Shown here: positions 20,885 through 28,860 of the stretch, in pieces
Layout: every line of letters starts with the position of its first letter
How positions within the stretch are numbered: position 1 is the first letter of the stretch
Source of the DNA: Dechloromonas sp. ZY10
GTDB taxonomy: Bacteria > Pseudomonadota > Gammaproteobacteria > Burkholderiales > Rhodocyclaceae
Length of the DNA stretch: 64,000 nucleotides
Assembly: GCF_041378895.1 (NCBI RefSeq)
Contig: NZ_CP144212.1
Location: forward strand, 1,907,501-1,971,500
Direction: 5' to 3'
The notes under the pieces: model-generated
Seen by the model: the letters and a program-made list of their open reading frames with translations, nothing else
What the model was told of the DNA's origin: nothing
Database searches by the model: none
Made by a program: the position numbers and the translations under genes

Positions 20885-22213
20885 ATGACAGACAACACCA
20901 CTCCCATCGACCTGCTGATCGAAGCCCGCTGGATTGCTCCGGTGGATACCGACACCCTGCTCGAGCACCACGCTGTCGCCGTCGACCAAGGCCGCATCGT
21001 CGCCCTCCTCCCCGCCAGCGAGGCTCGCCGGCGCTTTCAGGCAACGGAGCACCGGATTCTCGGCCAACACCTGCTCATTCCCGGCCTGATCAACCTCCAC
21101 ACCCATGCCGCGATGAGCCTGCTGCGCGGCATCGCCGACGACCTGCCGCTGATGGAATGGCTGCAAAAACACATCTGGCCGGCAGAAGCAGCCCACATGT
21201 CGGCCCAGTTCGTCTTCGACGGCACCCGGCTGGCGTGCGCCGAAATGCTGCGCGGCGGCATCACCTGCTTCAACGACATGTATTTCTACCCCGATGCCAG
21301 CGCCCGAGCCGCGAGCGAATTCGGCATGCGCGCCACGATCGGGATCACCACACTGGAATTCCCAACCCCTTACGCCAGCGATGCCGACGATTACCTGCAC
21401 AAGGGATTGACCGTACGGGAACGCTGGCTGGACCAACCCCTGATCAATTTCAGCCTGGCCCCGCACGCCCCCTACACTGTCAGCGACAACAGCTTTGCCC
21501 GTATCGTCACCCTGGCCGAACAGCTCAACCTGCCGATCCACTGCCACCTCCACGAAACCCACCAGGAAATTGCCGACAGCCTGAGTATCTATGGCCAGCG
21601 CCCCCTCGCCCGGCTGCACCAACTCGGGCTGACCGGCCCCGGATTGAATGCCGTACATGCAGTTCATCTCACCCCTGAAGAAATCGCCCTGCTCGCTGCA
21701 AGCGGCAGCCATGTTGCCCACTGCCCCAGTTCCAATCTCAAACTAGCCAGCGGCATTGCTCCGCTCAAAGCCCTGCTTGACGCTGGAGTCAATGTCGGAC
21801 TGGGCACCGATGGGGCAGCGAGCAACAACCGCCTCGACCTGTTCAGCGAAATGCGCCTTGCCTCGCTACTTGCCAAGGGCAGTAGCGGCGATGCCAGCGC
21901 CGTACCGGCAAGCTGCGCGTTGCGCATGGCCACCCTCAATGCGGCCCAGGCACTGGGCTTGAGCGAACGGATCGGATCAATCACCCCCGGCAAGGATGCC
22001 GACCTATGCGCAATCGATTTATCACCCAGCGAATATCAGCCCTGCTTTGACCCGATCGCCCACTTGATTCACGTTGCAGGCCGGGAGGCCGTCAGCGACG
22101 TCTGGATCGCCGGAAAATGTTGCGTAGAGAACAAAACGCTGCGGACAAATAGCCCAAACAACTTGGAAGCCGCGCTGACCCTGTGGCAAAATAGGCTGGA
22201 AGTCTGTCGGTAG
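20885..22213 (+). CDS. mtaD: TRZ/ATZ family amidohydrolase, probable MTA/SAH-type adenosine deaminase
   Basis: 442 residues. A metal-dependent amidohydrolase with PGLINLHTHAAMSLLRG (HxH metal pair), HCHLHETHQE, a further His in VHAVHLT, and GTDGAASNN with the metal Asp. This pattern is that of 5-methylthioadenosine/S-adenosylhomocysteine deaminases, which convert the 6-amino group to oxygen. Other TRZ/ATZ substrates are possible, so the substrate is inferred. The order deaminase-ompA-ubiG-gph next to gyrA recurs in betaproteobacteria and suggests a link to recycling the SAM by-products of methyltransferases such as UbiG. Confidence 0.82.
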   Translation: MTDNTTPIDLLIEARWIAPVDTDTLLEHHAVAVDQGRIVALLPASEARRRFQATEHRILGQHLLIPGLINLHTHAAMSLLRGIADDLPLMEWLQKHIWPAEAAHMSAQFVFDGTRLACAEMLRGGITCFNDMYFYPDASARAASEFGMRATIGITTLEFPTPYASDADDYLHKGLTVRERWLDQPLINFSLAPHAPYTVSDNSFARIVTLAEQLNLPIHCHLHETHQEIADSLSIYGQRPLARLHQLGLTGPGLNAVHAVHLTPEEIALLAASGSHVAHCPSSNLKLASGIAPLKALLDAGVNVGLGTDGAASNNRLDLFSEMRLASLLAKGSSGDASAVPASCALRMATLNAAQALGLSERIGSITPGKDADLCAIDLSPSEYQPCFDPIAHLIHVAGREAVSDVWIAGKCCVENKTLRTNSPNNLEAALTLWQNRLEVCR

Positions 22214-22287
22214 CATGCGCTCCATGCATCCAGCATCGCAGACTGACAGGTCAAGCAATTCCAAACTTTCTTCAACGAGGGAAAACA

Positions 22288-22962
22288 ATGATCAACAACA
22301 TCGCCAAGAAGTCTCTGGTTGTCGCTCTGCTGGCTGGCATCGGTTTCGGCGCCACCGTCGCTCAGGCTCAGGAACGCGTTTACGTCATCGATCAGCGTGA
22401 CGTGGTCGCCAAGTCCGGTTTCGGCCTGTGCTGGCGTACCGGCTACTGGACCCCGGCTGCCGCCGCCAAGGACGCTGCAGGCTGCGAGTGCGACAAGGAC
22501 CTGCTGCCGAAGGAAGCCTGTGCTCCGAAGGACGCCATGAAGCCGGCAGCTGCCGGTGCAGGCGCCGGCGCCAAGCCGAGCAACGAGAAGATCACCGTTG
22601 CCGCTGATGCGCTGTTCGACTTCAACAAGGCTGTCCTGCGTCCGGAAGGCAAGGCCAAGCTCGACGAGCTGGTCTCCAAGGCCAAGGCCATCAAGCTGGA
22701 AGTGATCCTGGCCGTCGGCCACACCGACCGCATCGGTGGCGATGCCTACAACCAGAAGCTGTCCGAGAAGCGCGCTGCCGCCGTCAAGGAATATCTGGTT
22801 TCCAAGGGTATCGAAGCCAACCGCGTTTACACCGAAGGCAAGGGCAAGAAGCAGCCCGTGACCGGCGACAAGTGCGGCAAGAGCACCAAGAAGACCAAGG
22901 CCCTGATCGACTGCCTGCAGCCGGATCGTCGCGTCGACATCGAAGTCATCGGCACCAAGTAA
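22288..22962 (+). CDS. ompA: OmpA-family outer membrane protein
   Basis: 224 residues. A signal peptide (cleavage likely after VAQA, residue 27) is followed by a short region with a cysteine cluster ([13 protein letters not shown]). A C-terminal OmpA peptidoglycan-binding domain begins near residue 100 ([36 protein letters not shown]). It lacks a full eight-stranded barrel, so it is a short periplasmic/outer-membrane anchor rather than a classical OmpA. GAGGG precedes the ATG and a strong terminator follows. Many codons are the C-ending preferred ones, which fits high expression. Confidence 0.9.
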   Translation: MINNIAKKSLVVALLAGIGFGATVAQAQERVYVIDQRDVVAKSGFGLCWRTGYWTPAAAAKDAAGCECDKDLLPKEACAPKDAMKPAAAGAGAGAKPSNEKITVAADALFDFNKAVLRPEGKAKLDELVSKAKAIKLEVILAVGHTDRIGGDAYNQKLSEKRAAAVKEYLVSKGIEANRVYTEGKGKKQPVTGDKCGKSTKKTKALIDCLQPDRRVDIEVIGTK

Positions 22963-22985
22963 TCCGCCGCAACTTCAGTCTGCGC

Positions 22986-23010
22986 AAAGCCCCGCCCAGC
23001 GGGGCTTTTT
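22986..23010 (+). terminator. Rho-independent terminator after ompA
   Basis: A perfect 10-bp stem (AAAGCCCCGC/GCGGGGCTTT) with a CCA loop and a T tract, 23 bp after the ompA stop. Confidence 0.93.
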
Positions 23011-23099
23011 CTTTGCCCGCTTTTTCTCCATCCCCCTCCCCGGATGACGGCTCTGGCCGTACAATTGCGACCTTCATTTTTCGTACCCCCCAGAACATC

Positions 23100-23798
23100 A
23101 TGCTCAACGCCGACCGCGCAGAACTCGATAAATTTGGCGAACTCGCCCATCGCTGGTGGGACCCGAATAGCGAATTCAAGCCCCTGCATGACATCAATCC
23201 GCTGCGACTTGACTGGATTGACGAGCACGTCGGCCTTGCCGGAAAACGCGTCCTCGACGTTGGCTGCGGCGGCGGTCTGCTTTCCGAGGGCATGGCCGCG
23301 CGCGGCGCCCAGGTCACCGGCATTGACCTGTCGGAAAAACCGCTCGGCGTCGCCCGCCTGCATCTGCTGGAAAGCGGACAACAAGTCGACTATCGACTAA
23401 CCTCGGCCGAACAGCTGGCCGACGAAATGCCCGGCAGCTTTGATGCGGTAACCTGCATGGAAATGCTCGAACACGTCCCTGATCCGGCCAGCGTGGTCGC
23501 AGCTTGCGCACGCCTGGTCAAGCCCGGCGGCCAGGTTTTCTTTTCAACCCTCAACCGCAACCCCAAAGCCTATTTGTTGGCGGTCATCAGCGCCGAATAC
23601 CTGCTCAAACTGCTCCCCAAAGGCACCCACGATTACGCCAAATTCATCCGCCCCGCCGAACTGGCACGCTGGGCGAAATTTGCCGGACTTGAGCCAGCCG
23701 AAATCATCGGCATGAGCTACAACCCGCTATCACGCCGCTACAGCCTCGGTCGTGATACCGCCGTCAATTACCTGATGCGCAGCCGGCGCAGCACCTGA
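23100..23798 (+). CDS. ubiG: Ubiquinone biosynthesis O-methyltransferase
   Basis: 232 residues. It uses SAM for both O-methylations in ubiquinone synthesis. [22 protein letters not shown] is the typical UbiG start, [16 protein letters not shown] is the SAM-binding motif, and EMLEHVPDP is motif II. The ATG at 23100 was chosen because the open frame upstream (to 22872) lies in the ompA 3' end and its terminator and is not conserved. The gph start follows 17 bp after its stop. Confidence 0.94.
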   Translation: MLNADRAELDKFGELAHRWWDPNSEFKPLHDINPLRLDWIDEHVGLAGKRVLDVGCGGGLLSEGMAARGAQVTGIDLSEKPLGVARLHLLESGQQVDYRLTSAEQLADEMPGSFDAVTCMEMLEHVPDPASVVAACARLVKPGGQVFFSTLNRNPKAYLLAVISAEYLLKLLPKGTHDYAKFIRPAELARWAKFAGLEPAEIIGMSYNPLSRRYSLGRDTAVNYLMRSRRST

Positions 23799-23815
23799 TC
23801 CCGAGCCGAGACGGC

Positions 23816-24490
23816 ATGCGCCAACTGCAAGCGATCCTCTTCGACCTTGACGGAACTCTGGCGGATACCGCCCCCGATCTGGCCAATGCTGCCAATCGCC
23901 TGCTCCAGGAAGAGGGGCGCCCGCCCAAGCCGCTTGACGAACTGCGCCCATATACCTCGCAAGGAGTACGGGGACTGCTCTTTGCCAGTTTCGGGCTCAC
24001 CCCCGCTGCATCCGCTTACGAACGCCTGGCCAACCGCTTCCTTGAGTTTTATGCAGCGCAACTCTGCGTTGAAAGTCGCTTGTTTGACGGCATTGATCGC
24101 CTTCTGGATGCCATTGAAGGCGCCGGGCTCGCCTGGGGAATCGTGACCAACAAGCGGATGCGCTACACCGACCCGCTAGTCCGTCAATTAGGCCTCAGCC
24201 CACGCACTAACTGCGTTGTCAGCGGCGACACCACGGCGGCCGCCAAGCCCTCGCCACTCCCCATCCTGCATGCCTGCGAGTTACTGGCCTGCGAACCCGG
24301 CAACAGCATCTACATCGGCGACGACCGGCGCGATATCGAAGCCGGGCGAGCAGCCGGCTGCCGAACCATCGCCGCAACCTACGGCTATCTCGGCGATAGC
24401 GGCCCTCCAGCCGATTGGCGAGCCGACCATCTCGTCAGTTCACCTGAGCAACTGCGCCTTCTGCTTGAACAACACCTGATCTGCCGTTGA
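23816..24490 (+). CDS. gph: Phosphoglycolate phosphatase (HAD family)
   Basis: 224 residues. ILFDLDGTLADTAPDLA holds the nucleophile Asp, VTNKRMRY motif II, KPSPLPI the motif III lysine and YIGDDRRDIEAG motif IV. It removes phosphate from 2-phosphoglycolate formed during DNA end repair or oxygenation reactions. Position after ubiG is the usual one in beta- and gammaproteobacteria. Other HAD phosphatase substrates are possible. A symmetric hairpin separates it from the convergent ppk2 gene. Confidence 0.88.
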   Translation: MRQLQAILFDLDGTLADTAPDLANAANRLLQEEGRPPKPLDELRPYTSQGVRGLLFASFGLTPAASAYERLANRFLEFYAAQLCVESRLFDGIDRLLDAIEGAGLAWGIVTNKRMRYTDPLVRQLGLSPRTNCVVSGDTTAAAKPSPLPILHACELLACEPGNSIYIGDDRRDIEAGRAAGCRTIAATYGYLGDSGPPADWRADHLVSSPEQLRLLLEQHLICR

Positions 24491-24494
24491 AATA

Positions 24495-24536
24495 AAAAGG
24501 CCGATTTCCACGGTCGACCGTGAAAATCAGCCTTTT
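24495..24536. terminator. Bidirectional terminator built on the CACGGTCGACCGTG palindrome
   Basis: A 42-bp inverted repeat, AAAAGGC at one end and GCCTTTT at the other, with only two mismatched pairs. The 14-bp palindrome is its exact centre. It gives a T tract on both strands and lies between the convergent genes gph and ppk2. Confidence 0.88.
24509..24522. repeat. Palindrome CACGGTCGACCGTG, copy 2 (terminator centre)
   Basis: Exact 14-bp match to the palindrome at 13335, 30832 and 62677. Here it forms the core of the gph/ppk2 terminator hairpin. Confidence 0.9.
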
Positions 24537-24584
24537 GCCATATGCCAAGAAGCGAGGCCGCATCAAACCGGCCTCTGCTTCCGA

Positions 24585-25676
24585 TCACAATGCCGTCGCA
24601 TGCTCTCCACGTTCATACACCACGTTGGCACGACCAACGATCAAGGGATCGAGTTTCCCGATGCGTTCGTGATCCTTGTTGGTGTACGGCATCTTGTGCA
24701 GGATATAACGCATGGCATTGAGCCGCGCCCGTTTCTTGCAGTCCGACTTGATCACCGTCCACGGTGCATCTGCCGTATCGGTATGGAAGAACATCGCTTC
24801 CTTGGCCTTGGTGTAATCGTCCCATTTATCGAGTGAAGCCATATCGATCGGCGACAACTTCCACTGCTTGAGCGGATGCAGTTTGCGCTCGCCAAAACGC
24901 CGACGCTGCTCCTCCTGGCTGACCGAAAACCAGAACTTGATCAGGTGGATGCCATTACGCGCCAGCATCCGCTCGAATTCCGGCGCCTGGCGGACAAATT
25001 CCGAATACTCCTGATCCGAACAGAAACCCATCACCCGCTCGACGCCGGCACGGTTGTACCAGGAGCGATCAAACAGCACGATCTCTCCATTGGTCGGCAA
25101 ATGCTGCACGTAGCGCTGGAAATACCACTGCCCGCGCTCGGTTTCGGTTGGTTTTTCGAGCGCCACGACACGCGCGCCGCGCGGGTTGAGGTGCTCCATG
25201 AAGCGCTTGATCGTCCCACCCTTGCCGGCCGCATCGCGCCCTTCGAACAGGATCACCACTTTCTGACCGGTTTCCTTGACCCAGGCCTGGAGCTTTAACA
25301 ACTCAACCTGCAGGCGATACTTCTGCCGCTCGTAGTTCTTGCGCTGCATCAGGTTTTTGTACGGGTAGCCGCCGTCGCGCCAATCCTTGATCAGTTCATC
25401 ATCAGGATTGGGAACCGGACCGCCAATCTCCATCCGGCGCTCCTTGAGCAAGCCCTTGAGCAAGGCAATCGACTCATCCTCCGGCATGCCGTGCAAGACA
25501 TCGCGCAATGCGCTCAGCTTGGTTTCCTGGGCGCCACCCACTGCCGCCTCAACCGTGAATCCCTCGATTCCGGCCGCCGTCAGGGACGGCGGAACATCCC
25601 CCTGAACCACGCGACGGGCGGCAGCCGGGCGCGGGGAGGTAGTCACAGTGGTCGGGCTGTTTTTCTTGGTCACCAT
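24585..25676 (-). CDS. ppk2: Polyphosphate kinase 2
   Basis: 363 residues. PPK2 enzymes move phosphate between polyphosphate and nucleotides. Walker A is GRDAAGKGGTIKRF (about residues 148-161) and Walker B is FDRSWYNRAGVERVMGF. The single PPK2 domain with an N-terminal extension of about 85 residues suggests class I, which phosphorylates nucleoside diphosphates; subclass is not certain from sequence alone. It faces gph across a shared terminator, and its upstream side is a 223-bp gap shared with a divergent diguanylate cyclase. Confidence 0.93.
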   Translation of the reverse strand: MVTKKNSPTTVTTSPRPAAARRVVQGDVPPSLTAAGIEGFTVEAAVGGAQETKLSALRDVLHGMPEDESIALLKGLLKERRMEIGGPVPNPDDELIKDWRDGGYPYKNLMQRKNYERQKYRLQVELLKLQAWVKETGQKVVILFEGRDAAGKGGTIKRFMEHLNPRGARVVALEKPTETERGQWYFQRYVQHLPTNGEIVLFDRSWYNRAGVERVMGFCSDQEYSEFVRQAPEFERMLARNGIHLIKFWFSVSQEEQRRRFGERKLHPLKQWKLSPIDMASLDKWDDYTKAKEAMFFHTDTADAPWTVIKSDCKKRARLNAMRYILHKMPYTNKDHERIGKLDPLIVGRANVVYERGEHATAL

Positions 25677-25861
25677 TGGTGTTCTCCATTCTTATTGGCA
25701 GCAAAAAGTCCATTTCACGCCAAAGTCATGCTTTTGTCCACCTTCTGTACCCGTTTCACAGCAAACCCGATGTGCGAATGAAAAGCATCTGAAAATTTCG
25801 GCAAAATCGGCATAAACGTTGCAGTGGCACGGCATAAAGCAAAAGGGAGCCGCCTGCGACA

Positions 25862-25878
25862 GAGTACAATGTGTACTC
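25862..25878. promoter_or_regulatory. Inverted repeat GAGTACA-ATG-TGTACTC, possible operator
   Basis: A perfect 7-3-7 inverted repeat, ending 21 bp before the ATG of the diguanylate cyclase. Position and symmetry suit a dimeric repressor site or a 5' UTR hairpin. No regulator gene lies nearby to pair it with. Confidence 0.45.
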
Positions 25879-25899
25879 GATTCGCTTTGATACTCCCCC

Positions 25900-27756
25900 A
25901 TGGACTCCCTGACCGGCACCGGCCGTTTTCGCCTGCGACCGATCCAGTGGCTGCTGGCACTGGTCGTGCTGCTGCTGGCAGCGCTGTGGAGCGGCATCCT
26001 GTTCGATCTTGAGCGGGCCCGGCAGGTGGCTCACGAACGGGCCACCGACAACCTTGGGAACCTGACCCTGGCCTTCGCCAAGGAAATCGAATCCTCGATC
26101 AAAACCATCGATGTCACCCTGGTCGACCTCCGCGAACACTGGCAAGGCGACGCCGCGCTGTTCCGGCAAGCACTCAACCTGCGGCAATCGTATCTGAAGG
26201 ATGAACTGATCCTGCAGATCGCGATTATCGACGCCCGGGGAACCCTGGTGTTCTCCAGCCTGGAATCGCCGACTCGGCCGCTCGACTTGAGCGACCGCGA
26301 ACATTTCCGGGTCCATGCTGAACGGCGCTACGATGCCTTGTTCATCAGCCAGCCGGTGCGGGGCAGGGTTTCCGGGCGCTGGCTGATCCAGTTCACCCGC
26401 CCGATCTATGACAGGCAAGGTGAATTCCGGGGCGTCATCGCCCTGTCGGTTCCGCCCGAATACTTCTACCGTTTCTACCGCGCCATCAAGATGCCCGGTG
26501 ACGGGGTCATCTCGCTGCAACGCGATGGCGGCGAAATCCTGGCTCGCTACCCGGCCCCGGAACAAGCTATCGGCAAAGTGATTCACTCCGCCCCCTTCCG
26601 CGACCCCGAGGCTGCAGAAGCGGGAGTATTCAGCAAGACCGCCGAAATCGATGGGATCGACCGCCTTTACGCCTGGCGCAAGATGCCCCGCTACCAACTG
26701 GTAGTGATCCTCGGCTACTCCCTCGACAGCATCGAGGCCGGCTTTGCCGCCCAGCACTCGCGCCCCCTGCTCGCAGGCTGCGCGCTCAGCCTGCTGATCC
26801 TGCTGCTGGCCTGGTTACGCCTGCGCGCCCTGCAACTGCGCGAACAGGCAGAACGCCAACTGAGCGAAAACGAACAACGCTGGCGCTACGCGCTGGAAGC
26901 TGCCGGCGATGGTGTCTGGGACTGGCAAATTGGCAGCCAGCGGGTGATTTTCTCCGAGCGCTGGAAAACCATGCTCGGATACGCACCGGACGAAATCGCC
27001 AACCTGCTCGACGAATGGGAGCACCGCGTGCACCCCGACGACATCCCGCGAGTGCGCAAGGATCTGGCTGCGCACATTGGCGGACAAACACCGATTTACC
27101 ACGCCGCATACCGGATGCTGCACAAGGATGGTCACTGGCTGTGGGTCCTGGACCGCGGCATGGTGCTCGAACGCAGCCCTGACGGACAAGCCCGGCGGAT
27201 GGTTGGCACCCACACCGACATCAGCCAGCAGAAGATGCTGGAAGACCAGTTGAAAGCCCTGGCCACTACCGACCCGCTGACCGGGGTAGCCAATCGCCGC
27301 CACTTTCTCGAACGCCTGCGCGAAGAGTACCTCCGCATCCAGCGCTACCCTGAAGCCCGCTGCTGCGTACTGATGGCCGATCTCGATCATTTCAAACGGA
27401 TCAACGACCAATACGGCCACGCCGTCGGCGACCGGGCCTTGCAGCATTTTTCGTCGCTGCTGACTCAGGAATCCAGGGAAACCGACCTGTGCGGCCGCCT
27501 GGGTGGCGAGGAGTTTGCGCTGTTGCTGCCGGAAACCGACAGCCAGGATGCCTTGCTGTTTGCCCGCCGTCTTTGCCGCCGACTGCGGGAAACCCCCCTG
27601 CTGGCCGATGACCACCAGATCACCATCACCGTCAGCATCGGCATCAGCCGGATCAGGCCTGATGACCGCCAACCCGAGGAGGCCCTGCAACATGCCGACC
27701 GAGCCCTTTACCGCGCCAAACACACCGGCCGCGACCGTGCCGAAATCAGCGAATGA
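25900..27756 (+). CDS. Membrane diguanylate cyclase with periplasmic sensor, PAS and GGDEF domains
   Basis: 618 residues. A first membrane helix (about 16-36) is followed by a periplasmic sensor region to about 285, with a Cache/PDC-like look (LTFVDLRE-type helix, FRVHAERRYDALFISQPV, GVIALSVPPEYFYRFY). A second membrane helix (about 286-306), a PAS/PAC domain (WRYALEAAGDGVWDWQI; GTHTDISQQK) and a GGDEF domain follow. The active site is GGEEF at 535-539. The inhibitory I-site RxxD is intact (R526-E-T-D529), so it should make c-di-GMP with product feedback. The ligand of the sensor domain is unknown. The next gene starts inside its last 65 bp. Confidence 0.9.
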   Translation: MDSLTGTGRFRLRPIQWLLALVVLLLAALWSGILFDLERARQVAHERATDNLGNLTLAFAKEIESSIKTIDVTLVDLREHWQGDAALFRQALNLRQSYLKDELILQIAIIDARGTLVFSSLESPTRPLDLSDREHFRVHAERRYDALFISQPVRGRVSGRWLIQFTRPIYDRQGEFRGVIALSVPPEYFYRFYRAIKMPGDGVISLQRDGGEILARYPAPEQAIGKVIHSAPFRDPEAAEAGVFSKTAEIDGIDRLYAWRKMPRYQLVVILGYSLDSIEAGFAAQHSRPLLAGCALSLLILLLAWLRLRALQLREQAERQLSENEQRWRYALEAAGDGVWDWQIGSQRVIFSERWKTMLGYAPDEIANLLDEWEHRVHPDDIPRVRKDLAAHIGGQTPIYHAAYRMLHKDGHWLWVLDRGMVLERSPDGQARRMVGTHTDISQQKMLEDQLKALATTDPLTGVANRRHFLERLREEYLRIQRYPEARCCVLMADLDHFKRINDQYGHAVGDRALQHFSSLLTQESRETDLCGRLGGEEFALLLPETDSQDALLFARRLCRRLRETPLLADDHQITITVSIGISRIRPDDRQPEEALQHADRALYRAKHTGRDRAEISE

Positions 27757-28066
27757 GCCGGCAGCCGCCGCTACAGACGGCCCGGCCTATGTCGTGGGCC
27801 ATTTGACCGTCAAGGACTGCGAGCGCTGGGCTGAATACCGTCGCCAGGTCCCCGCGACCCTTGCCCCCTGGCAGGGAGAACTGGTGTTTCGCGGCCACCA
27901 TCCCGAAATTCTCGCCGGGCAACATCCGCACCGGGATACCGTCACCATCCGCTTCCCGAGTCGAGAAGCGGCACGGTGCTGGTATCAGTCAGCAGCCTAC
28001 CAGGCCCTGATCCCGCTGCGCAGCCTGGCCGCCGACCTTGACCTGATCCTCTTCGATGCCGTTTGA
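27692..28066 (+). CDS. DUF1330-like small protein nested in the cyclase 3' end
   Basis: 124 residues. The core AYVVGHLTVKDCERWAEYRRQVPATLAPWQGELVFRG-type sequence, and a later TVTIRFPSREAARCWYQSAAYQAL, match the DUF1330 ferredoxin-like fold, whose function is not established. The ATG at 27692 lies 65 bp inside the upstream gene in another frame, directly after GAGGAGG, the best Shine-Dalgarno in the area. That makes it the probable start despite the poorly conserved first 30 residues. Coupling to the diguanylate cyclase is likely. Confidence 0.75.
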   Translation: MPTEPFTAPNTPAATVPKSANEPAAAATDGPAYVVGHLTVKDCERWAEYRRQVPATLAPWQGELVFRGHHPEILAGQHPHRDTVTIRFPSREAARCWYQSAAYQALIPLRSLAADLDLILFDAV

Positions 28067-28203
28067 ACGCCTTGATCCGGCAGCGGAAACACCCTGCAAC
28101 AACTTGCCCGGTAAAAGACATACTTGAATTACATGCTTGCGCTTTAATGAAGGTGACGGCAGAGATCACTGCCAGAACATCGCCAAACCCTCAGGAGAAA
28201 ATC

Positions 28204-28716
28204 ATGAACAAGCGCAACACTCTCGTTTCCGCACTGGCCCTGGCCCTTGGCAGCGCCTTCTTCAGCACCGCCAGCATTGCCCAGCCGGCCGATTGCACGG
28301 GCATGGGGCCGATGGGCGGGCAACGCGCCGAAATGCGCGGGCAGCGCATGCAGCAACGGCAACAGCAATTGCACGACGCACTCAAGCTCAACCCGGACCA
28401 GGAAAAGGCCTGGAGCAAGTTCCAGGAAAGCCACCCGGCGGCGATGATGCAGGACCGCCGCGCCGAACGGGCCGACCTGAGCAAGCTGAGCGCCCCCGAA
28501 CGGGCCGAAAAGATGCTTGAACTGCAGAAGAAACATCATGACGCGATGAGCCAGCACGTGACTGCGCTGAAGGATTTCTACAACCAGCTGACGCCGGAAC
28601 AGAAGAAAACCTTCGACGCGCACCAGATGCAAGGCCCGGCTCGTACCGGCGGCGCACGCGGTCCTGGTGGTCAGGGACGCGGCCAGGCGCCGGAAGCGGC
28701 TGCACTGGCCCGCTGA
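28204..28716 (+). CDS. Spy/CpxP-like periplasmic LTxxQ protein
   Basis: 170 residues. A signal peptide (cleavage near SIAQ, residue 26) is followed by a helical Gln/Arg/Met-rich region and an LTPEQKKTF motif near residue 138, which is the LTxxQ signature of the CpxP/Spy family. Members act as periplasmic chaperones or as sensors of envelope and metal stress. A second related half (LNPDQEKAWSKF) lies near residue 62. The C-terminus is Gly/Arg-rich. AGGAG precedes the ATG, and a terminator follows 23 bp after the stop, so it appears to be a single-gene unit. Confidence 0.78.
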   Translation: MNKRNTLVSALALALGSAFFSTASIAQPADCTGMGPMGGQRAEMRGQRMQQRQQQLHDALKLNPDQEKAWSKFQESHPAAMMQDRRAERADLSKLSAPERAEKMLELQKKHHDAMSQHVTALKDFYNQLTPEQKKTFDAHQMQGPARTGGARGPGGQGRGQAPEAAALAR

Positions 28717-28739
28717 GCAAGGATTCCCTGAACGGTTCG

Positions 28740-28763
28740 AAGGCGCCTGCGGGCGCCTTTTTT
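28740..28763 (+). terminator. Rho-independent terminator after the Spy-like gene
   Basis: An 8-bp stem (AAGGCGCC/GGCGCCTT) with a TGCG loop and six T residues. Confidence 0.92.
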
Positions 28764-28768
28764 GTTGC

Positions 28769-28796
28769 GCCCCTCAGAGCGAGCGGCCTGAGGGGC
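28769..28796. repeat. Second hairpin upstream of the radical SAM gene
   Basis: A 9-bp perfect inverted repeat (GCCCCTCAG/CTGAGGGGC) around a 10-nt loop. It lies directly after the terminator and 64 bp before the radical SAM gene. It has no T tract, so it is not a terminator itself. Confidence 0.5.
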
Positions 28797-28860
28797 AAGG
28801 ATTTCGGCAATTGCCGGGAAACTGCGACAATCCGCTCTTGTTCACCGATTGCCGCAACCC

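Noticed and set aside
24757..24770. CACCGTCCACGGTG inside ppk2 as another palindrome copy
   Set aside because: It is an imperfect palindrome with a different centre and lacks the GTCGAC core, so it was not counted.
25825..25840. Sigma-54-like TGGCAC...GC upstream of the diguanylate cyclase
   Set aside because: The GG and GC elements are separated by 11 bases instead of the strict 10, and TTGC is not matched.
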